DNA from: Ensifer aridi
Lineage (GTDB): Bacteria > Pseudomonadota > Alphaproteobacteria > Rhizobiales > Rhizobiaceae
DNA: 64,000 bases
Assembly (NCBI RefSeq): GCF_002078505.1
Contig: NZ_LUAV01000007.1
Coordinates: 62,001 to 126,000 of the forward strand
Direction: 5' to 3'
In this document: in pieces, positions 1-9,298 of the stretch
Numbering within the stretch: the stretch's first letter is position 1
Layout of the letters: every line of letters begins with the position of its first letter
The notes under the pieces: model-generated
Database searches by the model: none
Told to the model about the DNA's origin: nothing
What the model saw: the letters and a program-made list of their open reading frames with translations, nothing else
Made by a program: the position numbers and the translations under genes

Positions 1-224
1 GCGCCAACAGCGCCTTTGCAGCCATGTACGCGGGCGGCGTCGAGCAGGCGGCGATGCTGGCATCTCTCTATCGGGACCTCGCCGATGAGCTCGACTGCGG
101 CTTTTTCGATGCTGGTTCGGTCGCACGAACGACGCCGCTCGATGGCGTTCATCTCGACGCGGACAACACCCGGGCGATCGGCCGTGGATTGGAGCCGGTC
201 GTCAGGATGATGCTCGGGCTCTGA
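1..224 (+). CDS. SGNH/GDSL-family hydrolase (arylesterase-like), C-terminal fragment
   Basis: The gene enters from the left edge in the frame that starts at base 3, so only about 73 C-terminal residues are visible. They end with the block DGVHLDADNTRAIG, which matches the last conserved block of SGNH hydrolases: an Asp and a His two residues apart complete the Ser-Asp-His catalytic set. The catalytic Ser lies upstream, outside the window. The family hydrolyses small esters, and the substrate cannot be told from this piece. The stop is 2 bases before the next gene, so the two are probably co-transcribed. In Sinorhizobium a gene of this kind sits between the pyruvate dehydrogenase genes and lpdA (from memory, unchecked). 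Confidence 0.7.
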   Translation, partial: ANSAFAAMYAGGVEQAAMLASLYRDLADELDCGFFDAGSVARTTPLDGVHLDADNTRAIGRGLEPVVRMMLGL

Positions 225-226
225 CG

Positions 227-808
227 ATGACGGCTGGCGCGACCCTCAGGCCCGCGAAACGGAGCGATGCGGCAGAGCTTGCGATCCTCATCGATATCGC
301 CTCGCATGGCTTTGCCTCCTGGCTCTGGTACGGCGGCGTGCTCAGCAAATCTGCCGAAACCGCCTTCGAGCACGGCCGCAACCGGCTGCGGCAGGATTCG
401 GGCCTCGGCACCTGGCGCGATGCGGTCGTGGCCGTTGTCGAGGATGAGATCGTCGGCGTCTCGGTCTCCTACGCGATCGACGCCTCCATTCGGGAAATCG
501 AGCCGAAGCATCCGGTGCTCGGCCCTCTGCTTGCACTCCAGAGCCAAGTGGTTGGTCACTGGTTCATCGATAGCCTCGGTGTCTACCGGCATCACCGCGG
601 CAAGGGGATCGGCCGCGCGTTGCTCGAGAATGAATTTGCCCGCGCTGGAGAGGCGCCGGTGAGCCTCATCACCGAAAGCCACAATGACGTGGCGCAGGCG
701 CTCTACAAGAGGAACGGCTTCGAGGAGGTGGCGCGTGCCGCGGCCGTGCCGCTCTTCGAAGACAGCAGGAAACACGATTGGGTGCTTTTCACCCGCAAGG
801 TCGCTTGA
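227..808 (+). CDS. GNAT-family N-acetyltransferase
   Basis: 193 residues, single GNAT domain. The acetyl-CoA pyrophosphate-binding loop is seen as RGKGIGRA at residues 124-131, following the beta-strand SLGVYRHH. The C-terminal part (residues 150-175, containing NDVAQALYKRNGFEEV) is the usual Tyr-containing end of the fold. The family transfers an acetyl group from acetyl-CoA to an amine; the acceptor is unknown. ATG starts 2 bases after the upstream stop and lpdA begins 18 bases downstream, so it is embedded in the lpdA transcription unit. Nothing in the sequence ties it to lipoate or dehydrogenase chemistry. Confidence 0.8.
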   Translation: MTAGATLRPAKRSDAAELAILIDIASHGFASWLWYGGVLSKSAETAFEHGRNRLRQDSGLGTWRDAVVAVVEDEIVGVSVSYAIDASIREIEPKHPVLGPLLALQSQVVGHWFIDSLGVYRHHRGKGIGRALLENEFARAGEAPVSLITESHNDVAQALYKRNGFEEVARAAAVPLFEDSRKHDWVLFTRKVA

Positions 809-826
809 AACAGAGGTAGGAAACAC

Positions 827-2272
827 ATGGCTGAGAATTACGACGTCATCGTTATCGGTTCGGGCCCGGGCGGCTATGTGACCGCCATCCGCTCGGCGCA
901 ACTGGGCCTGAAGACGGCGATCGTCGAGCGCGAGCACCTCGGCGGCATCTGCCTCAACTGGGGGTGCATTCCGACCAAGGCGCTCTTGCGCTCGGCCGAA
1001 ATTCTCGACCACGCCAACCACGCCAAGAATTATGGCCTGACGCTCGAAGGCAAGATGACCGCCAACGTCAAGGACGTCGTCGCCCGTTCGCGCGCCGTGT
1101 CGGCGCGGCTGAACGGCGGCGTCGCCTTCCTCATGAAGAAGAACAAGGTCGACGTGATCTGGGGCGAGGCTAAGCTGACGAAGCCTGGCGAGATCGTCGT
1201 CGGCGCGCCGTCGAAGCCCGCCGTGCAGCCGCAGAACCCGGTTCCTAAGGGTGTGAAGGGCGAGGGTACCTATACCGCCAAGCACATCATCATCGCGACC
1301 GGCGCGCGGCCGCGGGCGCTGCCCGGCATCGAGTCGGACGGCAAGCTGATCTGGACCTATTTCGAGGCGATGAAACCCGAGGAAATGCCGAAGACCATGC
1401 TTGTCATGGGCTCCGGTGCGATCGGCATCGAATTCGCGAGTTTCTACCGCTCGATGGGCGTGGACGTGACCGTCGTCGAACTGCTGCCGCAGATCATGCC
1501 GGTTGAGGACGCGGAGATCTCCGCCTTTGCCCGCAAGCAGCTCGAAAAGCGCGGCATGAAGATCTTCACGGATGCGAAGGTGACGAAGGTCGAAAGGGGC
1601 GCCAACGACGTGACTGCCCATGTCGAGACGAAGGACGGCAAGGTCACGCAGATCAAGGCGGATCGCCTGATTTCCGCAATCGGCGTCCAGGGCAATATCG
1701 AGAATCTCGGCCTCGAGGCGCTGCGCGTCGAGACCAGCCGCGGCTGCATCGTCACCGACGGCTACGGCAGGACCAATGTCGCCGGCATCTATGCGATTGG
1801 CGACGTCGCCGGCCCGCCGATGCTCGCGCACAAGGCCGAGCATGAGGGAGTGATCTGCGTCGAGAAGATCGCCGGCGTTCCCGGCGTGCACGCGCTCGAC
1901 AAGGGCAAGATTCCGGGCTGCACCTATTGCGACCCGCAGGTCGCCTCCGTCGGTCTCACCGAGGCGAAGGCCAAGGAACTCGGCCGCGAGATCCGCGTCG
2001 GGCGCTACAGCTTCGGCGCCAATGGCAAGGCCATCGCGCTCGGCGAGGACCAGGGCCTGATCAAGACGATTTTCGACAAGAAGACCGGCGAACTCCTCGG
2101 CGCGCACATGGTCGGCGCCGAAGTGACCGAACTCATCCAGGGCTTCGTCGTCGCCATGAACCTCGAGACGACCGAGGAAGAGTTGATGCACACGGTCTTC
2201 CCGCATCCGACACTTTCGGAAATGATGAAGGAAAGCGTGCTCGACGCCTACGGCAAGGTGCTGAACGCGTGA
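827..2272 (+). CDS. lpdA: Dihydrolipoamide dehydrogenase (E3)
   Basis: 481 residues, full length for E3. It reoxidises dihydrolipoyl groups of 2-oxo-acid dehydrogenase complexes using FAD and NAD+. Visible features: N-terminal FAD motif GSGPGG (residues 11-16), redox-active disulfide in GGICLNWGCIPTKAL (Cys42 and Cys47), a central NAD-binding GSGAIGIEFA, and the C-terminal dimer-interface His-Glu pair in HPTLSE (His460, Glu465). A Shine-Dalgarno-like AGGTAGGA precedes the ATG. The presence of lipA 460 bases downstream, and the known position of this copy beside pdh genes in Sinorhizobium, suggest that it serves pyruvate dehydrogenase. That assignment is an inference; rhizobia carry more than one lpdA. 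Confidence 0.95.
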   Translation: MAENYDVIVIGSGPGGYVTAIRSAQLGLKTAIVEREHLGGICLNWGCIPTKALLRSAEILDHANHAKNYGLTLEGKMTANVKDVVARSRAVSARLNGGVAFLMKKNKVDVIWGEAKLTKPGEIVVGAPSKPAVQPQNPVPKGVKGEGTYTAKHIIIATGARPRALPGIESDGKLIWTYFEAMKPEEMPKTMLVMGSGAIGIEFASFYRSMGVDVTVVELLPQIMPVEDAEISAFARKQLEKRGMKIFTDAKVTKVERGANDVTAHVETKDGKVTQIKADRLISAIGVQGNIENLGLEALRVETSRGCIVTDGYGRTNVAGIYAIGDVAGPPMLAHKAEHEGVICVEKIAGVPGVHALDKGKIPGCTYCDPQVASVGLTEAKAKELGREIRVGRYSFGANGKAIALGEDQGLIKTIFDKKTGELLGAHMVGAEVTELIQGFVVAMNLETTEEELMHTVFPHPTLSEMMKESVLDAYGKVLNA

Positions 2273-2347
2273 TGACGCGCCGCCGTCCGGAACTTTCGAT
2301 CGCATCACGCATTGATTGCACGGCATTTTCAATGCGCGGAGGTCGTT

Positions 2348-2599
2348 ATGAGTCTGAACGGAGTGGGCATTTTGGCCGCCATCATCATCGGCGGTCTTGC
2401 CGGTTGGCTGGCGGAGCAATTCATGCACAGCCAGATGGGGCTGTTTGCGAATATCATCCTCGGCATCATCGGTGCGGTCGTGCTGAATTTCATCCTGGCC
2501 GCCTTCGGCTTGGCCTATACCGGATGGGTGGCCTATCTCATCATCGGCTTTATCGGCGCCTGTCTGCTGATCGCGGCGGGGCGGGCCGTCAGAGGTTAG
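2348..2599 (+). CDS. GlsB/YeaQ/YmgE-family small membrane protein
   Basis: 83 residues, almost entirely three hydrophobic segments with the glycine-rich pattern of the transglycosylase-associated/GlsB family (GGLAGWLAEQFM near the N-terminus, then two helices rich in Ile/Gly). It is an inner-membrane protein of unknown biochemical role; family members are often stress-induced. I chose the ATG at 2348 rather than an earlier in-frame start because GGAGGT lies 4 bases before it. It sits in the same direction between lpdA and lipA but is 75 bases from lpdA. Confidence 0.75.
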   Translation: MSLNGVGILAAIIIGGLAGWLAEQFMHSQMGLFANIILGIIGAVVLNFILAAFGLAYTGWVAYLIIGFIGACLLIAAGRAVRG

Positions 2600-2647
2600 G
2601 GATCCACTCGCCATTCACTTGCGGTCGGGCTGCCATGCAAATGGTGG

Positions 2648-2676
2648 CCTGACTTTTCATGTCCGGCTCGTTATAT
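2648..2676 (+). promoter_or_regulatory. Candidate sigma-70-type promoter for lipA
   Basis: CCTGAC and TTATAT are separated by exactly 17 bases, each one mismatch from the Sinorhizobium consensus CTTGAC-N17-CTATAT. The start codon of lipA is 57 bases downstream of the -10. No transcript data are available here. Confidence 0.5.
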
Positions 2677-2733
2677 AGATCGAAAGCGGGCGCAGCGGCT
2701 TAAGCCGAGGCCCGATACGATGAAGGAAGTCAC

Positions 2734-3702
2734 ATGGTAACGGTTTTCGATGCGGTCTCGGATCGGGCTCAGCGCGTTCGCCACCCGGAAAAGGCGCACA
2801 GACCCGACACCGAAGTCCTGCGCAAGCCGGACTGGATTCGCGTGAAGGCGCCGACCTCGAAGGGCTACATGGAGACCCGCTCCATCGTGAAGGGCAACAA
2901 CCTCGTCACCGTCTGCGAGGAAGCCGGCTGCCCGAATATCGGCGAATGCTGGGACAAGAAGCACGCCACCTTCATGATCATGGGTGAGATCTGCACGCGC
3001 GCCTGCGCCTTCTGCAATGTCTCGACCGGCAAGCCCAACGCCCTCGACCTCGAAGAGCCCGCCAATGTCGCCAAGGCCGTCAAGCAGATGGGCTTGAGCC
3101 ACGTGGTCATCACCTCGGTCGACCGCGACGATCTCGATGATGGTGGTGCCGAGCATTTCGAAAAGGTGATCTTCGCGATCCGCGAGGCGTCCCCCGCGAC
3201 GACGATCGAGATCCTGACGCCCGACTTCCTGAGGAAGCCCGGCGCGCTTGAGCGTGTCGTCGCCGCCAAGCCCGACGTTTTCAACCACAATCTCGAAACG
3301 GTGCCCTCCAACTATCTGACCGTGCGCCCCGGCGCACGCTATTTCCATTCGATCCGGCTGCTGCAGCGGGTCAAGGAACTCGACCCCTCGATGTTCACCA
3401 AGTCCGGCATCATGGTCGGCCTCGGCGAGGAGCGGAACGAAGTGCTGCAACTGATGGACGACCTGCGCACCGCCGACGTCGATTTCTTGACGATCGGGCA
3501 GTACCTGCAGCCGACCCGCAAGCATCACAAGGTCGAGAAATTCGTGACGCCGGAGGAGTTCAAGTCCTACGAGACGGTCGCCTACACCAAGGGCTTCCTG
3601 ATGGTCTCATCGAGCCCGCTCACCCGCTCGTCGCACCATGCCGGCGACGATTTCGCTCGGCTGAAGGCGGCGCGCGAGAAGAAGTTGGCTGCAGCGGAAT
3701 AA
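2734..3702 (+). CDS. lipA: Lipoyl synthase
   Basis: 322 residues. A radical SAM enzyme that inserts two sulfur atoms into protein-bound octanoyl groups to make lipoyl cofactors for 2-oxo-acid dehydrogenases and the glycine cleavage system. Both iron-sulfur clusters are visible: the auxiliary cluster set [12 protein letters not shown] (Cys61, Cys66, Cys72) and the radical SAM set CTRACAFC (Cys87, Cys91, Cys94). The closing [11 protein letters not shown] contains the conserved Ser that ligates the auxiliary cluster. AAGGAAG precedes the ATG. Its closeness to lpdA fits a shared role in 2-oxo-acid dehydrogenase function, though a candidate promoter suggests it can be expressed on its own. Confidence 0.96.
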   Translation: MVTVFDAVSDRAQRVRHPEKAHRPDTEVLRKPDWIRVKAPTSKGYMETRSIVKGNNLVTVCEEAGCPNIGECWDKKHATFMIMGEICTRACAFCNVSTGKPNALDLEEPANVAKAVKQMGLSHVVITSVDRDDLDDGGAEHFEKVIFAIREASPATTIEILTPDFLRKPGALERVVAAKPDVFNHNLETVPSNYLTVRPGARYFHSIRLLQRVKELDPSMFTKSGIMVGLGEERNEVLQLMDDLRTADVDFLTIGQYLQPTRKHHKVEKFVTPEEFKSYETVAYTKGFLMVSSSPLTRSSHHAGDDFARLKAAREKKLAAAE

Positions 3703-3804
3703 GCCGGCATCTGCCGCTTTTAATTGAGGCTACTCGTCTTGCTGAAGCGGGCGTGAGATTGTAAATCGCAACCTCTGGACGTGGGTCTATCGAGGGAGGT
3801 TTCG

Positions 3805-4599
3805 ATGCAATCCGCCGAGGTAGGTGCTTGCTGGGAGGCGAATGCCGAGAACTGGACGAAGTTCTCGCGTGCGGGCTACGACGTTTATCGCGATGCGCTG
3901 AATACGCCCGCTTTCCTAGATATGCTTCCGTCCATCGCTGGGTTGCGTGGCCTCGATCTGGGCTGCGGCGAAGGGACCAACACCCGCCGGCTTGCGGAAT
4001 GCAAGGCGCGGATGACCGCGATAGATATCGCGCCGAGCTTCATCCGCCTCGCTCAGGAACAAGAGGCAGAAGATCCTCGGGGCATCCGGTACATGCTTGG
4101 CGATGGTCGAGACCTGCCTTTCGCCGACGGTGAGTTCGATTTCGTTACCGCTTTCATGTCTCTGATGGACATGCCCGACCAGCGTCGTGTCCTGCAGCAG
4201 GTCTTCCGGGTTCTCCGCGGGGGCGGCTTTTTCCAGTTCTCCATCCTCCACCCCTGTTTTGTGCCTCCGCGTCGCAAGACCATTCGTGACGAGAAGGGAG
4301 ACTGTCGCGCCGTCGAACTGGCGGATTATTTCGACGAGACCGACGGACGGATCGAGACGTGGCTGTTTTCGACGATTCCGTCGGAAGAACGGGAGGGTGT
4401 TGCCCCCTTTCGTGTCCCGCGCTTTCACCGGACGCTCAGTACCTGGATGACGATGATCGTCGCGTCGGGTTTCTCGCTAGAGGAGTTCCGCGAGCCGATG
4501 GCGTCCGAGGAGGCTGCACGGTTGTACCCGGCCGTCGCGGACACGCGCGTTGTTCCGATATTCCTTCACATCCGCCTCAGGAAACCCCTATCCCGATGA
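3805..4599 (+). CDS. Class I SAM-dependent methyltransferase, substrate unknown
   Basis: 264 residues. Motif I is LDLGCGEGTN (residues 50-59), followed by the acidic TAIDIA (Asp74) that binds the ribose and GDGRDLPFADGEFDFV, the usual Methyltransf_11 pattern. The C-terminal half (after about residue 150) is not one I recognise. A GTG exists at 3781, but GGGAGGT lies just before the ATG at 3805, so that start is preferred. It stands alone between lipA and the Coq10-like gene with about 100 and 145 bases on either side and no operon partner, which suggests a later insertion into an otherwise familiar order. It could act on a small molecule; I cannot name it. Confidence 0.75.
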   Translation: MQSAEVGACWEANAENWTKFSRAGYDVYRDALNTPAFLDMLPSIAGLRGLDLGCGEGTNTRRLAECKARMTAIDIAPSFIRLAQEQEAEDPRGIRYMLGDGRDLPFADGEFDFVTAFMSLMDMPDQRRVLQQVFRVLRGGGFFQFSILHPCFVPPRRKTIRDEKGDCRAVELADYFDETDGRIETWLFSTIPSEEREGVAPFRVPRFHRTLSTWMTMIVASGFSLEEFREPMASEEAARLYPAVADTRVVPIFLHIRLRKPLSR

Positions 4600-4743
4600 A
4601 ACATGCAGTGTCGGCCACTTTTCAGAAGGCGCGCTGGGTGCCCGGAAGCTCGCGCCGAAGTCCAGGTGTGTTTCCGGGAGGATTACGGTGCGCAAATTCA
4701 CCTCCTCCTTGATCTTCCCACGCCGCGGCCTTAACTCCAAATC

Positions 4744-5199
4744 ATGCCGCACTTCGAAACCAACCACGTCGTCAAGCATTCGGCCGAGCAGATGTTCGAC
4801 CTCGTCGCCGATGTCGAGCGCTATCCGGAGTTCCTGCCGCTTTGCGAGGCCTTGAGCGTGCGCTCGCGCAAGGAGAGGGAAGGGAAGGTCCTGCTGATGG
4901 CGGACATGACGGTGGGATATAAGGCAGTCCGCGAAACCTTCACCACACAGGTGCTGCTGAAGAGGGCGGAGTTGTTGATCGACGTCAACTATATCGAAGG
5001 GCCGTTCAAATACCTCGATAACGTCTGGCGTTTCGAGCCCTTGAACGAAACCGAATCGATCGTCCATTTCTGCATCGAATACGAGTTCAAGAGCCGCATT
5101 CTCGGGGCTTTGATGGGCTCGATGTTCGACCGCGCCTTCCGGATGTTCTCGGAGGCTTTCGAAAAGCGGGCCGACGTGATCTACGGCGCCGGCGCCTGA
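4744..5199 (+). CDS. Coq10/RatA-like START-domain protein (ubiquinone-binding)
   Basis: 151 residues covering one polyketide-cyclase/START-like fold. The opening FETNHVVKHSAEQMFDLVADVERYPEFLPLCEA is the signature of the Coq10/RatA group. In eukaryotes Coq10 binds ubiquinone and supports respiration; in E. coli RatA was named as a ribosome-association toxin. For alphaproteobacteria the ubiquinone role is the more usual inference. It ends 19 bases past the start of the 3' overlap with the convergent cinA-type gene, so the two stop codons interleave (5181-5199). Confidence 0.8.
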   Translation: MPHFETNHVVKHSAEQMFDLVADVERYPEFLPLCEALSVRSRKEREGKVLLMADMTVGYKAVRETFTTQVLLKRAELLIDVNYIEGPFKYLDNVWRFEPLNETESIVHFCIEYEFKSRILGALMGSMFDRAFRMFSEAFEKRADVIYGAGA

Positions 5200-5684
5200 G
5201 CGATCTCTCCGACGAGGCCGAGCGCGGTTCTAACCGCAGCCAGCCGCACCGCATCTCGGCCGATATCCCCGAAGCGCATCTCGCGATGAACAAGCGCACC
5301 GTCGCGTCCGGCCGCGGCGAAATGGACGAGGCCCGCCGGCTTGTCCGCTGAGCCGCCGCTCGGGCCGGCAATACCCGTGACGGCCACGGCGAAATCGGAG
5401 TCCGAATGCGAAACGGCACCGAGGGCCATTTCCATGGCCGTCTCGCGCGACACCGCGCCGTGTGCGGCAAGCGTTGCGAGCTTGACCCCGAGCATCTGGA
5501 CCTTCGCGTCGTTCGAATAGGTGACGAAACCGCGATCGACGACGGAAGACGAACCGGCGATCTCGGTCAACACCCCGGCGATCAGGCCGCCGGTACAGGA
5601 CTCGGCCGTCGCGAGTTTGAGCCCGCGCGCGGTGAAGTCCTTGATGATTGCCCGCGCTTTCTGCTCGATATCGGCAGGCCACAT
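5181..5684 (-). CDS. pncC: CinA C-terminal-domain protein (NMN amidohydrolase, PncC-type)
   Basis: 167 residues, equal to the stand-alone CinA C-terminal domain with no N-terminal MoCF part. The block ATAESCTGGLIAG (ESCTGG at residues 28-33) is the conserved active-site loop of nicotinamide mononucleotide deamidases, which turn NMN into NaMN plus ammonia in pyridine nucleotide recycling. A GTG codon lies at 5687, but the ATG at 5684 overlaps the ispDF stop as TGATG, the typical coupled arrangement, so I start there. It is the second gene of an ispDF-pncC minus-strand unit. The tail overlaps the convergent Coq10-like gene by 19 bases. Confidence 0.85.
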   Translation of the reverse strand: MWPADIEQKARAIIKDFTARGLKLATAESCTGGLIAGVLTEIAGSSSVVDRGFVTYSNDAKVQMLGVKLATLAAHGAVSRETAMEMALGAVSHSDSDFAVAVTGIAGPSGGSADKPAGLVHFAAAGRDGALVHREMRFGDIGRDAVRLAAVRTALGLVGEIAQAPAP

Positions 5685-6898
5685 CACGTTTCGCTCCGTG
5701 GTGCGTAGACGACCGTCGCGGTGGCAATTGCCGCGATGCCTTCCCTGCGGCCGACGAAACCGAGCTTCTCATTAGTCGTCGCCTTGATCGAGCAGCGGTC
5801 GAGGGAGATATCGAGCATTGCCGCAAGGTTCTCGCGCATCTGCTGGCGATGCGGCCCGACTTTCGGCGCCTCGGCGATCAGCGATACGTCCGCATTGGTG
5901 ATAGTGCCGCCGCGCTCGCGCACGATCCGCGCCGCGTGCTCCAGGAAGATGCGGGAGGGTGCGCCCTTCCATTGCGGGTCGGAGGGTGGGAAATGATCGC
6001 CTATATCGCCCTCGCCGCAGGTCGCAAGGAGCGCATCGGTCAAGGCATGCAGGGCGACATCCGCGTCGGAATGGCCGGAGAGCTTGCGGTCGTGCGGGAT
6101 GAAGACGCCGCAGAGTGTGACGCCGTCGCCCTCGACGAGCTGGTGCACGTCATAGCCGTTGCCGGTGCGCACATCCGGAATTGCGTGGCGTGTCAGCTTC
6201 TCGTCCGCCATCGAAATGTCCCTTCGCAATGTCAGTTTGATGTTGTCGGCCGATCCCTCCACCAGAAGAACCGGGATGCCGGCCCATTCGGCGATCGAGG
6301 CGTCGTCGGTGAAGTCGGCTCGGCCGCCTGCGGCCGCTCGGCGGTGGGCGGAAAGAATCGTCTCCAACCGGAAGCATTGCGGCGTCTGCGCGGCATAGAG
6401 ATCGGCCCGCGGGACCGTCTCCTCTACGATGCCTCCGGCTCTAGCGCGTTTCAGCGTGTCGGCGACGGCGACCGCCGGAAGCACCGCCTCGGCCCCGTGC
6501 TGCAGCGCTGCGTGGCAGCGGTCGAGGAGGGCGTGATCGAAAAACGGACGCACGGCGTCGTGGATCAACACATATTCGGCGCCCGTGGCGGCGAGTGCTT
6601 CCAGGCCGGCAAGCACCGAAACCTGGCGCGTCGGACCGCCGTGAACCACGGTCAGATCGAGCTGGCGAGACATCCGCTTGCGTGCCGATGCGAACAGGTC
6701 TTCATCGTCCGGGTGAATGACAACGACGACCGGACCCGTGCCGGTCCATGTCGCGAAAATGTCAAGCGTATGAGCGATAACCGGACGATCGCCGATCCTG
6801 CGATATTGCTTCGGCCCCTCGGCCGACTGGCCGGCGCGCTCGCCGCGCCCGGCCGCCACGATGACGATGCCGCAGGAGAACTGGTCTTCGAATTGCAT
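5684..6898 (-). CDS. ispDF: Bifunctional IspD/IspF isoprenoid enzyme
   Basis: About 404 residues. The N-terminal half is MEP cytidylyltransferase ([14 protein letters not shown] at residues 10-23, with PKQY nearby). The C-terminal part, from about residue 243 ([11 protein letters not shown]), is 2-C-methyl-D-erythritol 2,4-cyclodiphosphate synthase with the metal-binding Asp-x-His and [11 protein letters not shown]. It catalyses two non-adjacent steps of the MEP pathway; such fusions are common in alphaproteobacteria. An in-frame ATG at 6970 would add 24 unconserved residues. I prefer 6898, which puts the nucleotide-binding motif at the usual distance, but no strong ribosome site decides it. 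Followed by pncC with translational overlap. Confidence 0.93.
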   Translation of the reverse strand: MQFEDQFSCGIVIVAAGRGERAGQSAEGPKQYRRIGDRPVIAHTLDIFATWTGTGPVVVVIHPDDEDLFASARKRMSRQLDLTVVHGGPTRQVSVLAGLEALAATGAEYVLIHDAVRPFFDHALLDRCHAALQHGAEAVLPAVAVADTLKRARAGGIVEETVPRADLYAAQTPQCFRLETILSAHRRAAAGGRADFTDDASIAEWAGIPVLLVEGSADNIKLTLRRDISMADEKLTRHAIPDVRTGNGYDVHQLVEGDGVTLCGVFIPHDRKLSGHSDADVALHALTDALLATCGEGDIGDHFPPSDPQWKGAPSRIFLEHAARIVRERGGTITNADVSLIAEAPKVGPHRQQMRENLAAMLDISLDRCSIKATTNEKLGFVGRREGIAAIATATVVYAPRSET

Positions 6899-6972
6899 CT
6901 TCTGTATGTGTCCCGCCGTTCGCCGATCTTCGCCGTGGTGTACCGCGAAGGTCCCGTCATTGCCAGCCATCT

Positions 6973-7016
6973 GTGCATATCGCCGGAAACTGTGAAGCGG
7001 TATGACCGATATGCAC
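6973..7016. promoter_or_regulatory. 10-bp inverted repeat in the ispDF/dusB divergent region
   Basis: GTGCATATCG (6973-6982) is repeated as its exact reverse complement CGATATGCAC (7007-7016) with 24 bases between. The arms lie between the divergent ispDF and dusB-ntrBC units. They do not fit the NtrC box (TGCACCA-N5-TGGTGCA). This could be a two-site operator or an RNA hairpin; its function is unknown. Confidence 0.4.
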
Positions 7017-7079
7017 GGAGAGGAAAAATTGAAGCGCGTTCGTGCACTTCAAGGAATTTTGTCGACCGCGTCAAAACCG

Positions 7080-7108
7080 CTTGGCAAGTTCGAGAACAGT
7101 GGCTAAAA
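7080..7108 (+). promoter_or_regulatory. Candidate promoter for dusB-ntrBC
   Basis: CTTGGC, 17 bases, CTAAAA: five of six and three to four of six matches to the Sinorhizobium -35 and -10 consensus. The predicted transcript would have only a short leader before the dusB ATG at 7125, and a later ATG exists at 7140. Moderate support only. Confidence 0.35.
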
Positions 7109-7124
7109 ATAGTGCAAGAATATT

Positions 7125-8153
7125 ATGTGCCCGAAAGATATGCATTTGCCGCCATCGGCCCTCTCATCGTCGCTCAAGATCGGGAAAGCTCAAATCCGCA
7201 ATCGGATAGCGCTTGCGCCGATGTCCGGGGTGACGGATTTGCCCTTTCGCATGCTTGCGTGGCGCTTCGGCGCGGGCTTTGTCGTGACCGAGATGGTGGC
7301 GAGTCGTGAACTGGTCTGCAATGCGGCTGAATCCTGGGCGCGGCTCAGGAATTCCGGTATCGATCCGCACATCGTCCAGCTTGCCGGGCGCGAGGCGCAC
7401 TGGATGGCGGAGGCGGCGCGAATCGTCGAAGCCAATGGCGCGGACATCATCGATATCAATATGGGCTGCCCCGCCAAGAAGGTTACCGGCGGTTATTCCG
7501 GCTCGGCGCTGATGCGTGACCCGGATCATGCCCTTTCCCTCATCGAGGCGACGGTGAAGGCGGCCACCGTGCCGGTAACGCTGAAGATGCGGCTCGGCTG
7601 GGACGAAAATTCGATCAATGCGCCGCTGATTGCACGGAGGGCGGAGGAGGCTGGCGTGCAGGCCATCACCATCCACGGCCGCACGCGCATGCAGTTCTAC
7701 AACGGAAAGGCGAATTGGGATGCGATCCGGGCGGTCCGCGAGGCGATCTCCGTTCCGCTGATTGCCAATGGCGATGTCGATACGCTCGCCGACGCCATGG
7801 AAATCCTGCGCCGGTCCGGCGCAGACGCGGTCATGGTCGGGCGGTCGTGCCAAGGACGGCCCTGGCATCCGGGCGTTCTTGCGGGCGTTGCCGCTCATCC
7901 CGATGTGACCGACATCGCCCGGATATTCGCCGAACATTACGAGATGATGCTCGAATTCTATGGCGTGGAGATCGGTCTTCGCCACGCCCGCAAGCACGTC
8001 GCCTGGTATCTGGACCGCTTCGCGGCCGATCTTCAGGTCGCGGAGAAGGCGGCGATCCTGACATCGACGGATGCGCGTCTCGTCAGTGATCGCGTGGCGG
8101 CCGCGATCGTGCGGTCTGCCGGGGAGATCGTCACGGAGGAGATTGCGGCATGA
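7125..8153 (+). CDS. dusB: tRNA-dihydrouridine synthase (NifR3/DusB family)
   Basis: 342 residues. An FMN enzyme that reduces specific uridines in the D-loop of tRNA. It shows the TIM-barrel opening [16 protein letters not shown] (residues 28-43), the catalytic Cys115 in [10 protein letters not shown], and [12 protein letters not shown], which binds phosphate. In alphaproteobacteria this gene was called nifR3 because it is the first gene of the ntrB-ntrC operon, exactly as here: its stop overlaps the ntrB start in ATGA. A second in-frame ATG at 7140 is possible. The link to nitrogen control is by co-expression; no direct regulatory role can be read from the protein. Confidence 0.93.
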   Translation: MCPKDMHLPPSALSSSLKIGKAQIRNRIALAPMSGVTDLPFRMLAWRFGAGFVVTEMVASRELVCNAAESWARLRNSGIDPHIVQLAGREAHWMAEAARIVEANGADIIDINMGCPAKKVTGGYSGSALMRDPDHALSLIEATVKAATVPVTLKMRLGWDENSINAPLIARRAEEAGVQAITIHGRTRMQFYNGKANWDAIRAVREAISVPLIANGDVDTLADAMEILRRSGADAVMVGRSCQGRPWHPGVLAGVAAHPDVTDIARIFAEHYEMMLEFYGVEIGLRHARKHVAWYLDRFAADLQVAEKAAILTSTDARLVSDRVAAAIVRSAGEIVTEEIAA

Positions 8154-9298
8154 GCGAAATGGCAACGGCGCCGGCAGGAGGTGCCAACGACCTTTCGATG
8201 GCGGTCCTCAACGCGATCCAGAACCCGGTCATTCTCGTCGACGAAAACGGCTTCGTGGCCTTCGCGAACTGGGAGGCGGAGTCCTTCTTCGGTGCAAGCG
8301 CCAATCACCTTGCCCGGCACGATATCAGCGCCTTCATCCCCTTCGGCAGTCCGCTCCTGACCTTGATCGAGCAGGTGCGCGAGCGGCGGGCGCCGGTCAA
8401 TGAATACCGGGTCGACCTGAGCTCGCCGCGCCTCGGCGCCGACAAGCTCGTCGACCTCTACGTGGCCCCTGTCCTGTCGCAGCCAGGGTCGGTGGTGATC
8501 GTCTTCCAGGAACGGTCAATGGCCGACAAGATCGACCGGCAACTGACGCACCGTGCCGCCGCGCGGTCGGTCACGGGTCTTGCCTCGATGCTGGCACACG
8601 AGATCAAGAACCCGCTCTCCGGCATCCGTGGCGCGGCACAGCTCCTCGAAACCTCGGTCAATGACGAGGACCGCGCCCTTACAAGGCTCATTTGCGACGA
8701 GACGGACCGTATCGTTTCGCTCGTCGACCGCATGGAGGTCTTTTCCGACGAGCGGCCCGTCGACCGCGTGCCGCTCAATATCCATTCGGTGCTCGACCAC
8801 GTGAAGGCGATCGCCAAGGCCGGCTTCGCCCGCAGTATCAAGATTTCCGAGAACTACGACCCGTCGCTGCCGCCGGTCTTCGCCAATCGCGACCAGCTCG
8901 TTCAGGTCTTCCTCAACCTGGTCAAGAATGCCGCCGAGGCGATCGGCGACAGGGCAGATGGCGAGATCATGCTGACGACCGCCTATCGGCCGGGCATCCG
9001 GCTTTCGGTCGCGGGGACGCGCGAAAAGATTTCGCTCCCTCTGGAGTTCTGCGTGCACGATAACGGCCCGGGTGTTCCGGCCGATCTGCTGCCGCATCTT
9101 TTCGACCCCTTTATCACCACCAAGACGAACGGGTCGGGCCTCGGCCTGGCGCTCGTGGCCAAGATCATTGGTGGCCATGGCGGCATCGTCGAATGCGACA
9201 GTCAGCATAATCGCACCACTTTCCGCGTTCTGATGCCGGCCTCCAAAGGATTGGCGGCGGACGACGAAACTCCGATGACAAAAGGAACCAATGGATGA
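8150..9298 (+). CDS. ntrB: Nitrogen regulation sensor histidine kinase NtrB
   Basis: 382 residues, cytoplasmic, no membrane segments. A PAS domain (about 18-110) precedes the dimerisation/phosphoacceptor helix with His150 in [13 protein letters not shown]. The ATPase domain has the N box [15 protein letters not shown]1 DNGPGVP and G2 GSGLGLAL. NtrB phosphorylates or dephosphorylates NtrC according to PII signalling of nitrogen status. It overlaps dusB upstream and ntrC downstream by four bases each (ATGA), so the three are translated as one coupled unit. Confidence 0.96.
   Translation: MSEMATAPAGGANDLSMAVLNAIQNPVILVDENGFVAFANWEAESFFGASANHLARHDISAFIPFGSPLLTLIEQVRERRAPVNEYRVDLSSPRLGADKLVDLYVAPVLSQPGSVVIVFQERSMADKIDRQLTHRAAARSVTGLASMLAHEIKNPLSGIRGAAQLLETSVNDEDRALTRLICDETDRIVSLVDRMEVFSDERPVDRVPLNIHSVLDHVKAIAKAGFARSIKISENYDPSLPPVFANRDQLVQVFLNLVKNAAEAIGDRADGEIMLTTAYRPGIRLSVAGTREKISLPLEFCVHDNGPGVPADLLPHLFDPFITTKTNGSGLGLALVAKIIGGHGGIVECDSQHNRTTFRVLMPASKGLAADDETPMTKGTNG

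Noticed and set aside
149..2614. 821-codon open frame on the minus strand opposite the GNAT gene and lpdA
   Set aside because: High GC makes long antisense frames; the plus-strand genes have complete recognised motifs, and the antisense translation is Arg/Asp/His-rich with no domain.
6971..7124. NtrC binding box upstream of dusB-ntrBC
   Set aside because: The inverted repeat arms do not fit TGCACCA-N5-TGGTGCA; only the GTGC/GCAC ends agree.
5648..7309. 553-codon plus-strand frame across ispDF
   Set aside because: Antisense of ispDF, which has both catalytic halves intact; the frame also runs into dusB.
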